The position numbers and the translations under genes were made by a program. The notes below the pieces were generated by a model that saw nothing but the letters and a program-made list of their open reading frames with translations, was not told the origin of the DNA and did no database searches. Positions 54,612 through 62,003 of a stretch of 64,000 nucleotides of DNA are shown here, one piece after another (within the stretch, counting starts at the first letter, position 1; each line of letters begins with the position of its first letter). Source of the stretch: Haloplanus litoreus (lineage in GTDB: Archaea; Halobacteriota; Halobacteria; Halobacteriales; Haloferacaceae); the NCBI RefSeq assembly GCF_042677945.1, contig NZ_JBHUDN010000009.1; one strand, written 5' to 3'.

Positions 54612-54919
54612 ACGTCGTTCGCGAGCGCGGCTGGTGGTACGACGCCGAGTGGGTTCGCTGCGGTCGGTGTCGTGGATCCGGCGAGTACGTCGAGTGCTAC
54701 GGCGACCTCTGTCACGCGCAGGGGCGGTGTATGCACGACCCGACCAACAACGTCTGCAACCTCTGCGGCGGGACGGGTCGGATTACGGCTGAACTCGACG
54801 AGCGGTGGTACTCACGGAATGCGTTCGAGTCGGTGACTGCCCCCGAGGCTGACCTCTGGAACCGTGGAACGCTCCACGCTGTTGCTCGAGAGCGGTACGA
54901 GGGGGGTGAGGGCCGTTGA
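54608..54919 (+). CDS. Provirus zinc-finger protein with DnaJ-like CxxCxGxG motifs
   Basis: The 103-aa protein contains two CxxCxGxG-like knuckles, CGRCRGSGEY (from residue 18) and CNLCGGTGR (from residue 51). Between them are extra Cys in CYGDLC and GRCMHDP, giving enough ligands for two zinc sites. This resembles the zinc domain of DnaJ without a J-domain. The function is unknown; nucleic-acid or protein binding is likely. It overlaps its neighbours by 4 nt on both sides, and the start is GTG. Confidence 0.75.
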   Translation: MNVVRERGWWYDAEWVRCGRCRGSGEYVECYGDLCHAQGRCMHDPTNNVCNLCGGTGRITAELDERWYSRNAFESVTAPEADLWNRGTLHAVARERYEGGEGR

Positions 54920-55149
54920 GCGATTGTCCGCTGTGCGCGCTCGGTATGCGCCCCGGCGAGGCGCTCGTCCCACTCGTTGAGGAGTTCGACGAACTTGACG
55001 GTGAGCACTTCGGCTTTGTCGCGGCGAAGCGACTCCTCGAGGACGAGTTCGATGTCGACCTCACCGTTCGCCAGACGAAGCAACACATCAGAAAGGCGGG
55101 ACGGCGGGTGGCGACCGCTGAACGGCTCCGCCAGGAGGGCGACCGATGA
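54916..55149 (+). CDS. Small provirus protein with N-terminal CxxC
   Basis: The 77-aa protein starts at TTG (54916), overlapping the previous stop, with CPLCALGMRPG at the N-terminus. A helical region follows that looks like a DNA-binding helix-turn-helix (FVAAKRLLEDEFDVDLTVRQ, then TKQHIRKAGRR). It ends in the ATGA that starts the helicase gene. The single CxxC pair suggests metal binding only as a dimer or together with a partner. The function is unknown. Confidence 0.65.
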   Translation: MSDCPLCALGMRPGEALVPLVEEFDELDGEHFGFVAAKRLLEDEFDVDLTVRQTKQHIRKAGRRVATAERLRQEGDR

Positions 55150-58103
55150 GCATCTTCGACCGCATCGGGACGCTGAAAGAGCGTCTCGACGACCGCCTTG
55201 GTCGGCGGTTCGGCAACTGTGCGGTCTGTGGGAAGCCCACCCGCTCCCACCGCGTCGGGAGTCGCCTGCAGTGTCACACCTGTCGCGAGGCCGACGACTA
55301 CCCCGTCGCGACCGACGGAGGGCGTGATATCCGCGAGCGCGTCGAGACGTTCGTCGCGAACCATCCCGACGTCGGCGCGATGCAGGTCCTCGCCCAACTC
55401 GACCTCGCGCCCGACCAACGAGAGCTCGTCAAGGACATCGTCGACGAATCCCGCGACCAGGACGACAGCAGCGAGCCGGTGCCGCGCTTCGAGGTTCCCG
55501 TCGGCGAGCAGTGCTGCATCACCGGCTGTCACAACCGTCGGCTCTACCCTCACGACAACTCGCTGTGCGCGGAATGTTGGGATGGTGAGCCGCCCGAGAC
55601 CGAGCCGGTAACCGTCGACGACGACCTGCTAGCCGAGGCCCAGGCAGTCGCTGGCGATCCCGGACCCGAGCGCGAGGATCCACCGGACCCAGTGCTCCCG
55701 CCCGAGCGCTTCCAGGACGAGAGCGATGACGAAGACGACGCGTCGAGCGTCGATGCGGACAACCTCCTCGCCGCTGCGATGGGCGACGATCTGCCGACCA
55801 AGGAGCCCAGCGAGGAGGGCTCGATCCCGTCGACGACGTCCACCGGTCCGAGTCTCGCGATGCCGACCTCCGCACTCCCGCTCGGGCAACTCGATGCGAT
55901 GGCGCCCGCCGAGCGGCGCCGTGCCGCTCGGAAGCGCGGGTTGGAGTGGCCAACGACCGACGAGGCTCGCGACCGCCTGTTCGAGACGATTGCCGAGGTG
56001 ATGCGTGAGGGCGACGAGCGCGTCGTCGACGCGCCCACGTCGCTGGGCAAGACCTACACCGTGGCGTCGACGCGCTGGGGCGCGCGCGACGAGATCACCG
56101 GCGACAATCAAGTCGTCCACCTCCTCGCGACGCGGGATGCCCGCGACGAAGCGGTCGAAGTCGCCGAGGAGGACGGTGGTGAGCACTTCGTGCTGGAGGC
56201 CCGCCACGAGGCCTGCCCGGTTGCCGCCGGCGATCACGATCCCCATCCGGAGAGTGACGACGACCGCGAGGTCATCACCACCGAGGGCGAGGCCGCCAGC
56301 GAGTGGCTCGCCCACAAGTGCGACGCAAAGGGGATTCCGTTCTCCGCAGCGCATCGCTACCTCGAGGATCACAACGACCAGGGCGCCGAGCTCCCCTGCA
56401 GCCACGACGGCGAGTGTCCGGCTATCCAGCAGTGGGAGGACCTTCGCGAGGGCGACCACCCGCTCGTCATCGCGACGCACAACTTCGCACACGTCCCCGG
56501 CCTGCGGATGGGGACGAATCTCGTCTTCGACGAGGAGCCCGACTTCGTCCAGGACCTCACGACGGATCGGGTTCGGGATGCTGTCGCGGCCTACCTGCAG
56601 GCTATCGACGCACCCGTCACCTCGTGGGAGGCGTTCGTCCAGCTCTCCCGCGGGGATTCCTGGGGCGACGACGCCGGTCAGGAGCGCGAGGCGCTCAAGC
56701 ATATGCTCGACGCCGCCCCCGACCGGGAGTGGTACTTCGAGGAGCCGCGGGCACACGTCATGGCGCCGGCGCTCGCACGGGCTATCTTCCACGCCGAGGA
56801 GCGATCGAATGGCCGACGCGTCGGAAAGACGCCCTACGAACCACCGCGGCTGGATGCCCACGCCCACGATGACGAGGGGTGGAATCGGAGTTGGGTGACG
56901 ATCGTCCTCGACGACCAGAACGACGTTCAGACCGTGCGGGCGACACCCGACCTCAATCTCTGTCGGAGCGTGATCGGCCTGGACGCCCACCCCGCGCTCC
57001 CGAAGTGGCAGGCGAATACGGTGCCGCACATGCAGCGGACTCAAGTCCTCGATCCCGAGGAGCGTCGGCTGTGGCGTCGCTACGAGCGCGGGCTTCGCGT
57101 CGTCCAGGTCGGCACCGCGACCCGCCCGCTCACGAAGGGAGAGTACTTCGACGACCGAGGTTTTCGGGCGATCGCGAGCCAGCTTCGAGGCACCTACGGG
57201 GAGCGGTTCCGCACGGCGATCACCGCCAAGTCAGTCGAGGACCGTGTCGCCTCGATCATGAACGAGGCCGGTGTCCACGATCCGAAGACGATGCACTACG
57301 GCGAGGAGAAGTCCCGCAACGACTTCGCCGACGAGCCGATTGGACTCGTGGAAGGCGTGATCGACCCTGGAGACGACCACGTCGTCAACCTGCTCGCCGA
57401 ACTCGATCTTGATGCCAAACCCGAGCGCTCCGAGGGCGAGTGTGAACACTGTGAGGGCGAGGGCTGTCGGAAGTGCCTTGGGACGGGGCAACAGCGGGCC
57501 CACGGCCGGGGCTTCACTGGCGAGGATGCAGACACTGCTCGCGAAATCCTTGCCTCCGTCCGCGAGAACCACGTCGCCCAGGCCGCCGGACGCTACGCAC
57601 GGAATCCCGACGACCCAGACTCAACGGCCACCGTGTACGTCAGGACCGACGCGATGCCGACTGGCTTCGCCGACGTCCAGACGCCCGGTGTGGTGTGGAC
57701 CTTCGGGCAGAAACAGGATCGGATCGTCGAGGAACTTCGTGAGGCGGCCGAACCACTCTCCGCCCGAGTGCTCGCCGACCGTGCCGAGTGTTCGAAGGAA
57801 CACGTCCGCCAGACGATGCGACGCTTCGAGGACGAAGACGGCGATCACGACGTCCAGGTATTCGAGAGCGTCGGCGAGCACGGGGCGACACTGTACGCGG
57901 CCACGGGGTTACCGAACAGTGGTGTTGTCGACGTCGGATCGCCAACCGAGGCGTATGGGAGTATCTATACGTGGGGGTTGGCGATCCGGGACCCCAACCC
58001 CATCGAGACCGACGACGACCAGCCGGACGGGCCGGCCAGTGCTGAGACGAGGACGTTCTGGGAGCCACTTGGCGGGGTCGACCCCGGTGGTACAGGCGGG
58101 TGA
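55146..58103 (+). CDS. Provirus SF2-like helicase with zinc knuckles and C-terminal winged helix
   Basis: The 985-aa protein begins with two zinc-binding segments (CAVCGKP...CHTC near residue 20; CCITGC...CAEC near 120) and a long acidic linker. The helicase core has Walker A APTSLGKTYT (Lys302), Walker B VFDEEPDF (Asp462, Glu463) and motif VI QAAGRYAR (812-819). Cys357, Cys392, Cys418 and Cys424 lie between the two Walker motifs, where XPD/DinG helicases hold an iron-sulfur cluster. A CxxC knuckle (CEHCEGEGCRKC) is inserted before motif VI, and a winged helix (CSKEHVRQTMRRFE) follows. It is probably the viral replication helicase. It is coupled by overlaps on both sides. Confidence 0.8.
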   Translation: MSIFDRIGTLKERLDDRLGRRFGNCAVCGKPTRSHRVGSRLQCHTCREADDYPVATDGGRDIRERVETFVANHPDVGAMQVLAQLDLAPDQRELVKDIVDESRDQDDSSEPVPRFEVPVGEQCCITGCHNRRLYPHDNSLCAECWDGEPPETEPVTVDDDLLAEAQAVAGDPGPEREDPPDPVLPPERFQDESDDEDDASSVDADNLLAAAMGDDLPTKEPSEEGSIPSTTSTGPSLAMPTSALPLGQLDAMAPAERRRAARKRGLEWPTTDEARDRLFETIAEVMREGDERVVDAPTSLGKTYTVASTRWGARDEITGDNQVVHLLATRDARDEAVEVAEEDGGEHFVLEARHEACPVAAGDHDPHPESDDDREVITTEGEAASEWLAHKCDAKGIPFSAAHRYLEDHNDQGAELPCSHDGECPAIQQWEDLREGDHPLVIATHNFAHVPGLRMGTNLVFDEEPDFVQDLTTDRVRDAVAAYLQAIDAPVTSWEAFVQLSRGDSWGDDAGQEREALKHMLDAAPDREWYFEEPRAHVMAPALARAIFHAEERSNGRRVGKTPYEPPRLDAHAHDDEGWNRSWVTIVLDDQNDVQTVRATPDLNLCRSVIGLDAHPALPKWQANTVPHMQRTQVLDPEERRLWRRYERGLRVVQVGTATRPLTKGEYFDDRGFRAIASQLRGTYGERFRTAITAKSVEDRVASIMNEAGVHDPKTMHYGEEKSRNDFADEPIGLVEGVIDPGDDHVVNLLAELDLDAKPERSEGECEHCEGEGCRKCLGTGQQRAHGRGFTGEDADTAREILASVRENHVAQAAGRYARNPDDPDSTATVYVRTDAMPTGFADVQTPGVVWTFGQKQDRIVEELREAAEPLSARVLADRAECSKEHVRQTMRRFEDEDGDHDVQVFESVGEHGATLYAATGLPNSGVVDVGSPTEAYGSIYTWGLAIRDPNPIETDDDQPDGPASAETRTFWEPLGGVDPGGTGG

Positions 58104-58351
58104 CTGGGGGCGACTTCGACCCACCGGCAGGGTTCGAAGACCTCCCGCCCAGTGCCAAGTACGTCCTTCGCGAGCTCGACCGCGACGGGCCGCTCACCAG
58201 ACAGGAGCTCCTCGGCCGAACCTACCTCGCCCCGACCACCCTCGACGAGGCCCTCGATACTCTCGAATCTCGGCACTTCGTCCATAAGGCCCGCAAAAAC
58301 GACGACCTCAGACAGGTTGTTGCCGAAATCCGGCAGTATCCGGACGCATAA
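58100..58351 (+). CDS. MarR-like winged-helix provirus protein
   Basis: The 83-aa protein starts at GTG overlapping the helicase stop. It is a compact winged helix: AKYVLRELDRDGPLTRQELL, TYLAPTTLDEALDTLESRHF as the recognition region, then a short wing and tail. It probably controls viral transcription or assists replication initiation; no target site is recognised. Confidence 0.78.
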   Translation: MTGGDFDPPAGFEDLPPSAKYVLRELDRDGPLTRQELLGRTYLAPTTLDEALDTLESRHFVHKARKNDDLRQVVAEIRQYPDA

Positions 58352-58444
58352 CTACCACCCGCACCGACTACTGCACGTACCCCTACCCGACCGGCTGTTC
58401 GTGACCAACCCGAGAGTGGGGCCAAGTCACGAGTCTCTCCTACC

Positions 58445-58951
58445 ATGCACGAAAGCTTCCAAGACCGCATCCTGTCGGCGGTCGACGTGTGTAACAACTG
58501 CTTCGCCGTCGTTCGCGAACAGCGTCTAAAGGCCAAGCGCAACTGGGAGGTCTCTCGCGAGGCCTACTGGAGCCGGAGGAACCGCCAGACAACCGTCGAG
58601 TTCGCCCCGGCAGATTCGGTGAGCGAGCAGAAAGGCATCTTCTGTGACTGCGGCGTCGAAGGGTCCTACGAGCGGATCTGGGACGACCGCGAAATCGGTC
58701 GCGACCGCTTCAAGCGCTACATCCAGCAGATCGTCGCGACGCTGGAGTCGAAGGGGCTCTCGGTCGACCGCCAGCGCCTCGCCGCCTACGCGCTCACCGC
58801 CTACGACGAGCGCCTCCCGCCCGACGTCGTCGGCCCGGAACCCGAGTCGGTGCCGTCGATCAACGAGGCACTCGCGCGGGGTGTGGTCCGTGGTCTGCAC
58901 GACTCGACGACGCTCGACCAGCGCGAGACCACCGACCGTGTCCGCGTGTAG
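58445..58951 (+). CDS. Provirus protein with split Cys pairs, unknown function
   Basis: The 168-aa protein has CNNC near residue 16 and CDC near residue 68, together a possible zinc site. A charged helix-rich C-terminal half includes RFKRYIQQIVATLESKG and RQRLAAYALTAYDERLPPDV. I recognise no domain. It stands 94 nt after the winged-helix gene, with its own ATG. It probably belongs to the early region and could be a viral regulator. Confidence 0.68.
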   Translation: MHESFQDRILSAVDVCNNCFAVVREQRLKAKRNWEVSREAYWSRRNRQTTVEFAPADSVSEQKGIFCDCGVEGSYERIWDDREIGRDRFKRYIQQIVATLESKGLSVDRQRLAAYALTAYDERLPPDVVGPEPESVPSINEALARGVVRGLHDSTTLDQRETTDRVRV

Positions 58952-59095
58952 AGCCCGATGACCCGATCACCGCATCACGCGGCAGGCGAGGGACGCTGAG
59001 CCACACGAGCGGGCCTCCCATCAACGTGCGCCTGCAGTTCGGCTCATGCCATACGTCGATCCCCGCGAGCCGATTCGTCCTCGATGGCCCGCCTT

Positions 59096-59191
59096 GCCGG
59101 CGACTGGTTGAGCGGCGCGGCCCCTATGGGCGCTGGATAACAGTGTACGGGGCGCCAGCGTCGTGCCGCGGTTCGATCCCGCACGCCGGCC
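59096..59191 (+). tRNA. tRNA-like sequence (possible degenerate or intron-bearing tRNA)
   Basis: A 7-bp acceptor helix (GCCGGCG 59096-59102 with CGCCGGC 59184-59190) is immediately joined to a T-arm with consensus loop TTCGATC and four of five stem pairs. This geometry is exact for the 3' half of a tRNA. The 5' half does not form a normal D-arm, position 8 is A, and 96 nt is 20-odd nt too long. I cannot assign an anticodon. It may be a decayed viral tRNA, one with an intron, or a mimic. Confidence 0.35.
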
Positions 59192-59196
59192 TCACG

Positions 59197-59526
59197 ATGT
59201 CCAATGCCCGTAATCGCACGCATCCCGGCGACTACGATCGCTGTCTCATCAAACCCATGACCGACAGCGACGGCCGCCCCCTTTTCGAACCAGTGCATCT
59301 CGTCGACGCGGCTATCGTCGCGGCGATCGTCTTCTTCTCGCTGCTGCTCGGGGACGCCGTCCCGGCGATCCTCACCGGACAGGGGGCATATGTTTCTCCT
59401 GCCGACATCTACCAGCGCCTCCCGACAGCCGCGATCGCGTTCGGGCTGGTGCTCTGTAGCCAGTGGGCACGCTACCGGGGTATCCAACTCCGCGAGGCGC
59501 TCCCTGGAGGGAGCCGCGACGACTGA
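59197..59526 (+). CDS. Provirus two-helix membrane protein
   Basis: From the ATG at 59197 the 109-aa protein has a polar N-terminus (about 35 residues), a transmembrane helix (LVDAAIVAAIVFFSLLLGDA), a loop of about 25 residues and a second helix (AAIAFGLVLCSQWARY). A small membrane protein between the early genes and the packaging genes could be a holin-like or other envelope-acting viral protein, which is not shown. A longer frame from 59026 would cover the tRNA-like sequence and is rejected. Confidence 0.65.
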   Translation: MSNARNRTHPGDYDRCLIKPMTDSDGRPLFEPVHLVDAAIVAAIVFFSLLLGDAVPAILTGQGAYVSPADIYQRLPTAAIAFGLVLCSQWARYRGIQLREALPGGSRDD

Positions 59527-59642
59527 GGCGATTCGATGACCTACCCGCCGCTGTTCGCGACGGCGCCGCATCGGTGGACGCCTCGACATCCTGACACCGA
59601 CGCATCGGGCGATGGTCACCGTCACCGCCCTCACGAGAACCG

Positions 59643-59656
59643 TATTTAAACTATAA
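59643..59656 (+). promoter_or_regulatory. Promoter of the terminase-portal operon
   Basis: TATTTAAACTATAA is the only strongly AT-rich stretch in the provirus part and lies 36-49 nt ahead of the first packaging gene. It is probably the promoter for the late operon, placing its transcription start near 59672-59685. Confidence 0.6.
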
Positions 59657-59691
59657 CCCGGCACTCGCGACTGCAGAACGCTCTCACACCG

Positions 59692-60420
59692 ATGGCCACC
59701 TACGAACGCCGTGTCACACTCGCGCTCAAGTGGCACCACCTCGACAATCTCGCTCCCGAAGATATTCAGGAGCGCTTCGTCGACGAGGGCATCGGCGAGT
59801 ACGCACTCTCGACGATCCGGGGCTACCTCAACTCGGAGCCGGCCGAGGAGGTTCTCGAGCAGATCGAGGCGGAGCACGCTAACGTCCGCCTGCAGTCCGC
59901 CGAGCGCTACGAGCGACTGTACCAGCGCGCTCGCGAGGCCGAAGCCGAGGCGACGCGTGACGAGTGGGTCGAGGCGGTCGTCCCGAAGATGGACCGCGTC
60001 GCCGAACACGAGGCGCCGTTGCGGGTCGCCGACTGGGAACGCGTCCCGCCCGGTGACGAGCGCCGTCCGGAGTGGGCCGACGAGCGCGACACGGTCGTTG
60101 TCTTCGTCGCCGACGACCGCTACTTGGACGTCGGTCAGGAGTACCCCGCCGGCGCCCGTCGAGGTGGCCAGCCGGCACGACCGGGCACCCAGCCGGAGTA
60201 CCGCACCGTCCGGGTCGGCCTCGAACGCGACGTCGACGATCCGAAGGGACAAGCGATGGCCCGCAAAGAGCAGGCGAGCTACCAGCGCGAGAAGGCAGAC
60301 GTCCTCGGGGTCTACTCGACGGACATCAACATGAACGTCGACGGCGACATCGAGCACACGGTCGACCTCGACAGCGAGACTGCGGCGGCGATCCGGGAGG
60401 CGACACTCGACGATGAGTAG
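59692..60420 (+). CDS. Probable terminase small subunit
   Basis: The 242-aa protein starts with a helix-turn-helix-like region (ALKWHHLDNLAPEDIQERFV, then STIRGYLNS). A charged coiled helix (EVLEQIEAEHANVRLQSAER) and a C-terminal beta/acidic part follow. Position directly upstream of, and overlapping by 8 nt, the large terminase gene, together with the N-terminal DNA-binding motif, supports the role of recognising viral DNA for packaging. Sequence alone does not prove it; it could be another viral regulator. Confidence 0.65.
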   Translation: MATYERRVTLALKWHHLDNLAPEDIQERFVDEGIGEYALSTIRGYLNSEPAEEVLEQIEAEHANVRLQSAERYERLYQRAREAEAEATRDEWVEAVVPKMDRVAEHEAPLRVADWERVPPGDERRPEWADERDTVVVFVADDRYLDVGQEYPAGARRGGQPARPGTQPEYRTVRVGLERDVDDPKGQAMARKEQASYQREKADVLGVYSTDINMNVDGDIEHTVDLDSETAAAIREATLDDE

Positions 60421-62002
60421 TACTGAAACCGCTGAGACTGAGGAGGTCGACCTCTCGCGGGCGCAGATCCGGGCGGCCTACAACCCCTTTGAGCACGGCT
60501 GCTGGCTCGATTTCGCGAACAAGATCACGCAGGGGTACATGGCTGCCGAACACGACGCCTGGAACCCCCTCGGTGAGCACCACGCCCAGTGGCTCCGGCA
60601 CCTCGCCGGCGAGGCAGACGTCGAGGGCGATCTTGCCTTACTGTGTCACCGGGACGGCCTGAAGACGACGATCATCACGGCCTTCGCTGTCGCCTGTCTC
60701 GAGTACCTGGACGGGTATCGCGTCATCTGGGCGATGAACACCCGCGAGCAGGCCTTCGACAAAGCCGATCGCGAACTCAACCGCGTCATCGAGCGCAACC
60801 CGTGGCTCACCAACCTCAACCGACCGCGGGAAGAGGACTCGAAGAAGACGAAGGTGTTCGCGAACGGCTCGTCGCTGACGACCGGGTGGCTGTTCGGCGG
60901 CATCGAGGGTGCCCGCGCCCACTTGCTCATCCTCGACGACATCATCAAGGAACGCGGCGACGGCGAGACCAGCGAGATCATCAACTGGGTCGACGGCGTC
61001 ACCCAGCCGATGGTCAAAGAAGACGGTCGCACGGTGATCGTCGGGACGCGCAAGCGCCCAAACGATATCTACAACCACTACCGCGACTACGAGGGCTACG
61101 CACTCCGGGAGTTCCCAGCCATCCTCGACGTCTGGGACCAGGAGTTCCAGGAGGACGACGACTGGAAAGCCCGCCGCCCCGACGAGGAGCTCTACACCGT
61201 AGTCGACAACCCGTGGGCGGAGGGCACGCTACAGCTCCTCTGGCCCGAGGCTCGCGGTCCCGAGTGGCTGGCCGACAAGCGCTCGAAGATCGCCGACTAC
61301 CTGTTCTGGCGGGAGTACACGCTCACCATCCGGGGCGCGTCAGGCAACCTGATCGACGAGGCCGACGTCAACCGCCTCGTTGACGACGGTGGCTGTTCGA
61401 TCCGGGGTCGGGAACCACCGCGAACACTCACCCCCGGCGCCGGCGAGGCGACCGTCGTTGCCCACGACCCCGCCCAGTCGCCGACCGGTGACGATGCAGC
61501 CTTCGTCGCGTTCCGTGTCGGTCGCGACGGCCGACGTCGCCTCCTGGACGCCGTCGCCGAGACGGGGATGGCCCCCTCGCAAGTCAAGGCGACGCTACTC
61601 GACTTCGACGACCGCTACGACCCCGCAGTGGTCGTGATCGAGGACAACGGGATGCAACAGTACGTCGCGAACGATGCCCTCGAGTTCTCCCCATCGCTCC
61701 GATCGAAGGTCCAGGGCATCTCGACGACCGGCAAGAAACACTCTTGGGAGAACGGCATCCCGCGACTTCGCCGGCTCGTCGAGAACGGTGGCATCCAGTT
61801 CTACCGGGGGCACAGCGGCACCGAGGAGTTCATCCAGGCGGCGATGTCTCTGGAGCTCTCGGATGGGAAGCTCACCGGCCACACGCCGGACCTGATCGCG
61901 GCGTGGTACATGGCCGAGCAGGGCATTCGGCACCTGGAGGGTATCGGCGCGCTCGAGGACGACGCCGGCGACGAGGACGCAAACGGAGTGAGCTATCTCT
62001 AA
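60413..62002 (+). CDS. terL: Terminase large subunit
   Basis: The 529-aa packaging motor has an N-terminal ATPase domain with a Walker A-like CHRDGLKTTIITAFAV near residue 78 and Walker B LLILDDIIKE near residue 175. The C-terminal RNase H-like nuclease shows acidic residues in VVAHDPAQSPTGDDAAFV, VVVIEDNGMQQYV and HTPDLIAAWYMA. The order and spacing fit tailed-virus TerL proteins. The portal gene begins 1 nt after its stop. It would translocate and cut viral DNA at the portal. Confidence 0.92.
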   Translation: MSSTETAETEEVDLSRAQIRAAYNPFEHGCWLDFANKITQGYMAAEHDAWNPLGEHHAQWLRHLAGEADVEGDLALLCHRDGLKTTIITAFAVACLEYLDGYRVIWAMNTREQAFDKADRELNRVIERNPWLTNLNRPREEDSKKTKVFANGSSLTTGWLFGGIEGARAHLLILDDIIKERGDGETSEIINWVDGVTQPMVKEDGRTVIVGTRKRPNDIYNHYRDYEGYALREFPAILDVWDQEFQEDDDWKARRPDEELYTVVDNPWAEGTLQLLWPEARGPEWLADKRSKIADYLFWREYTLTIRGASGNLIDEADVNRLVDDGGCSIRGREPPRTLTPGAGEATVVAHDPAQSPTGDDAAFVAFRVGRDGRRRLLDAVAETGMAPSQVKATLLDFDDRYDPAVVVIEDNGMQQYVANDALEFSPSLRSKVQGISTTGKKHSWENGIPRLRRLVENGGIQFYRGHSGTEEFIQAAMSLELSDGKLTGHTPDLIAAWYMAEQGIRHLEGIGALEDDAGDEDANGVSYL

Positions 62003-62003
62003 C

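Noticed and set aside
59026..59196. An N-terminal extension of the provirus membrane protein
   Set aside because: It would translate the tRNA-like sequence into Arg/Cys-rich peptide unlike neighbouring proteins; the ATG at 59197 is a better start.
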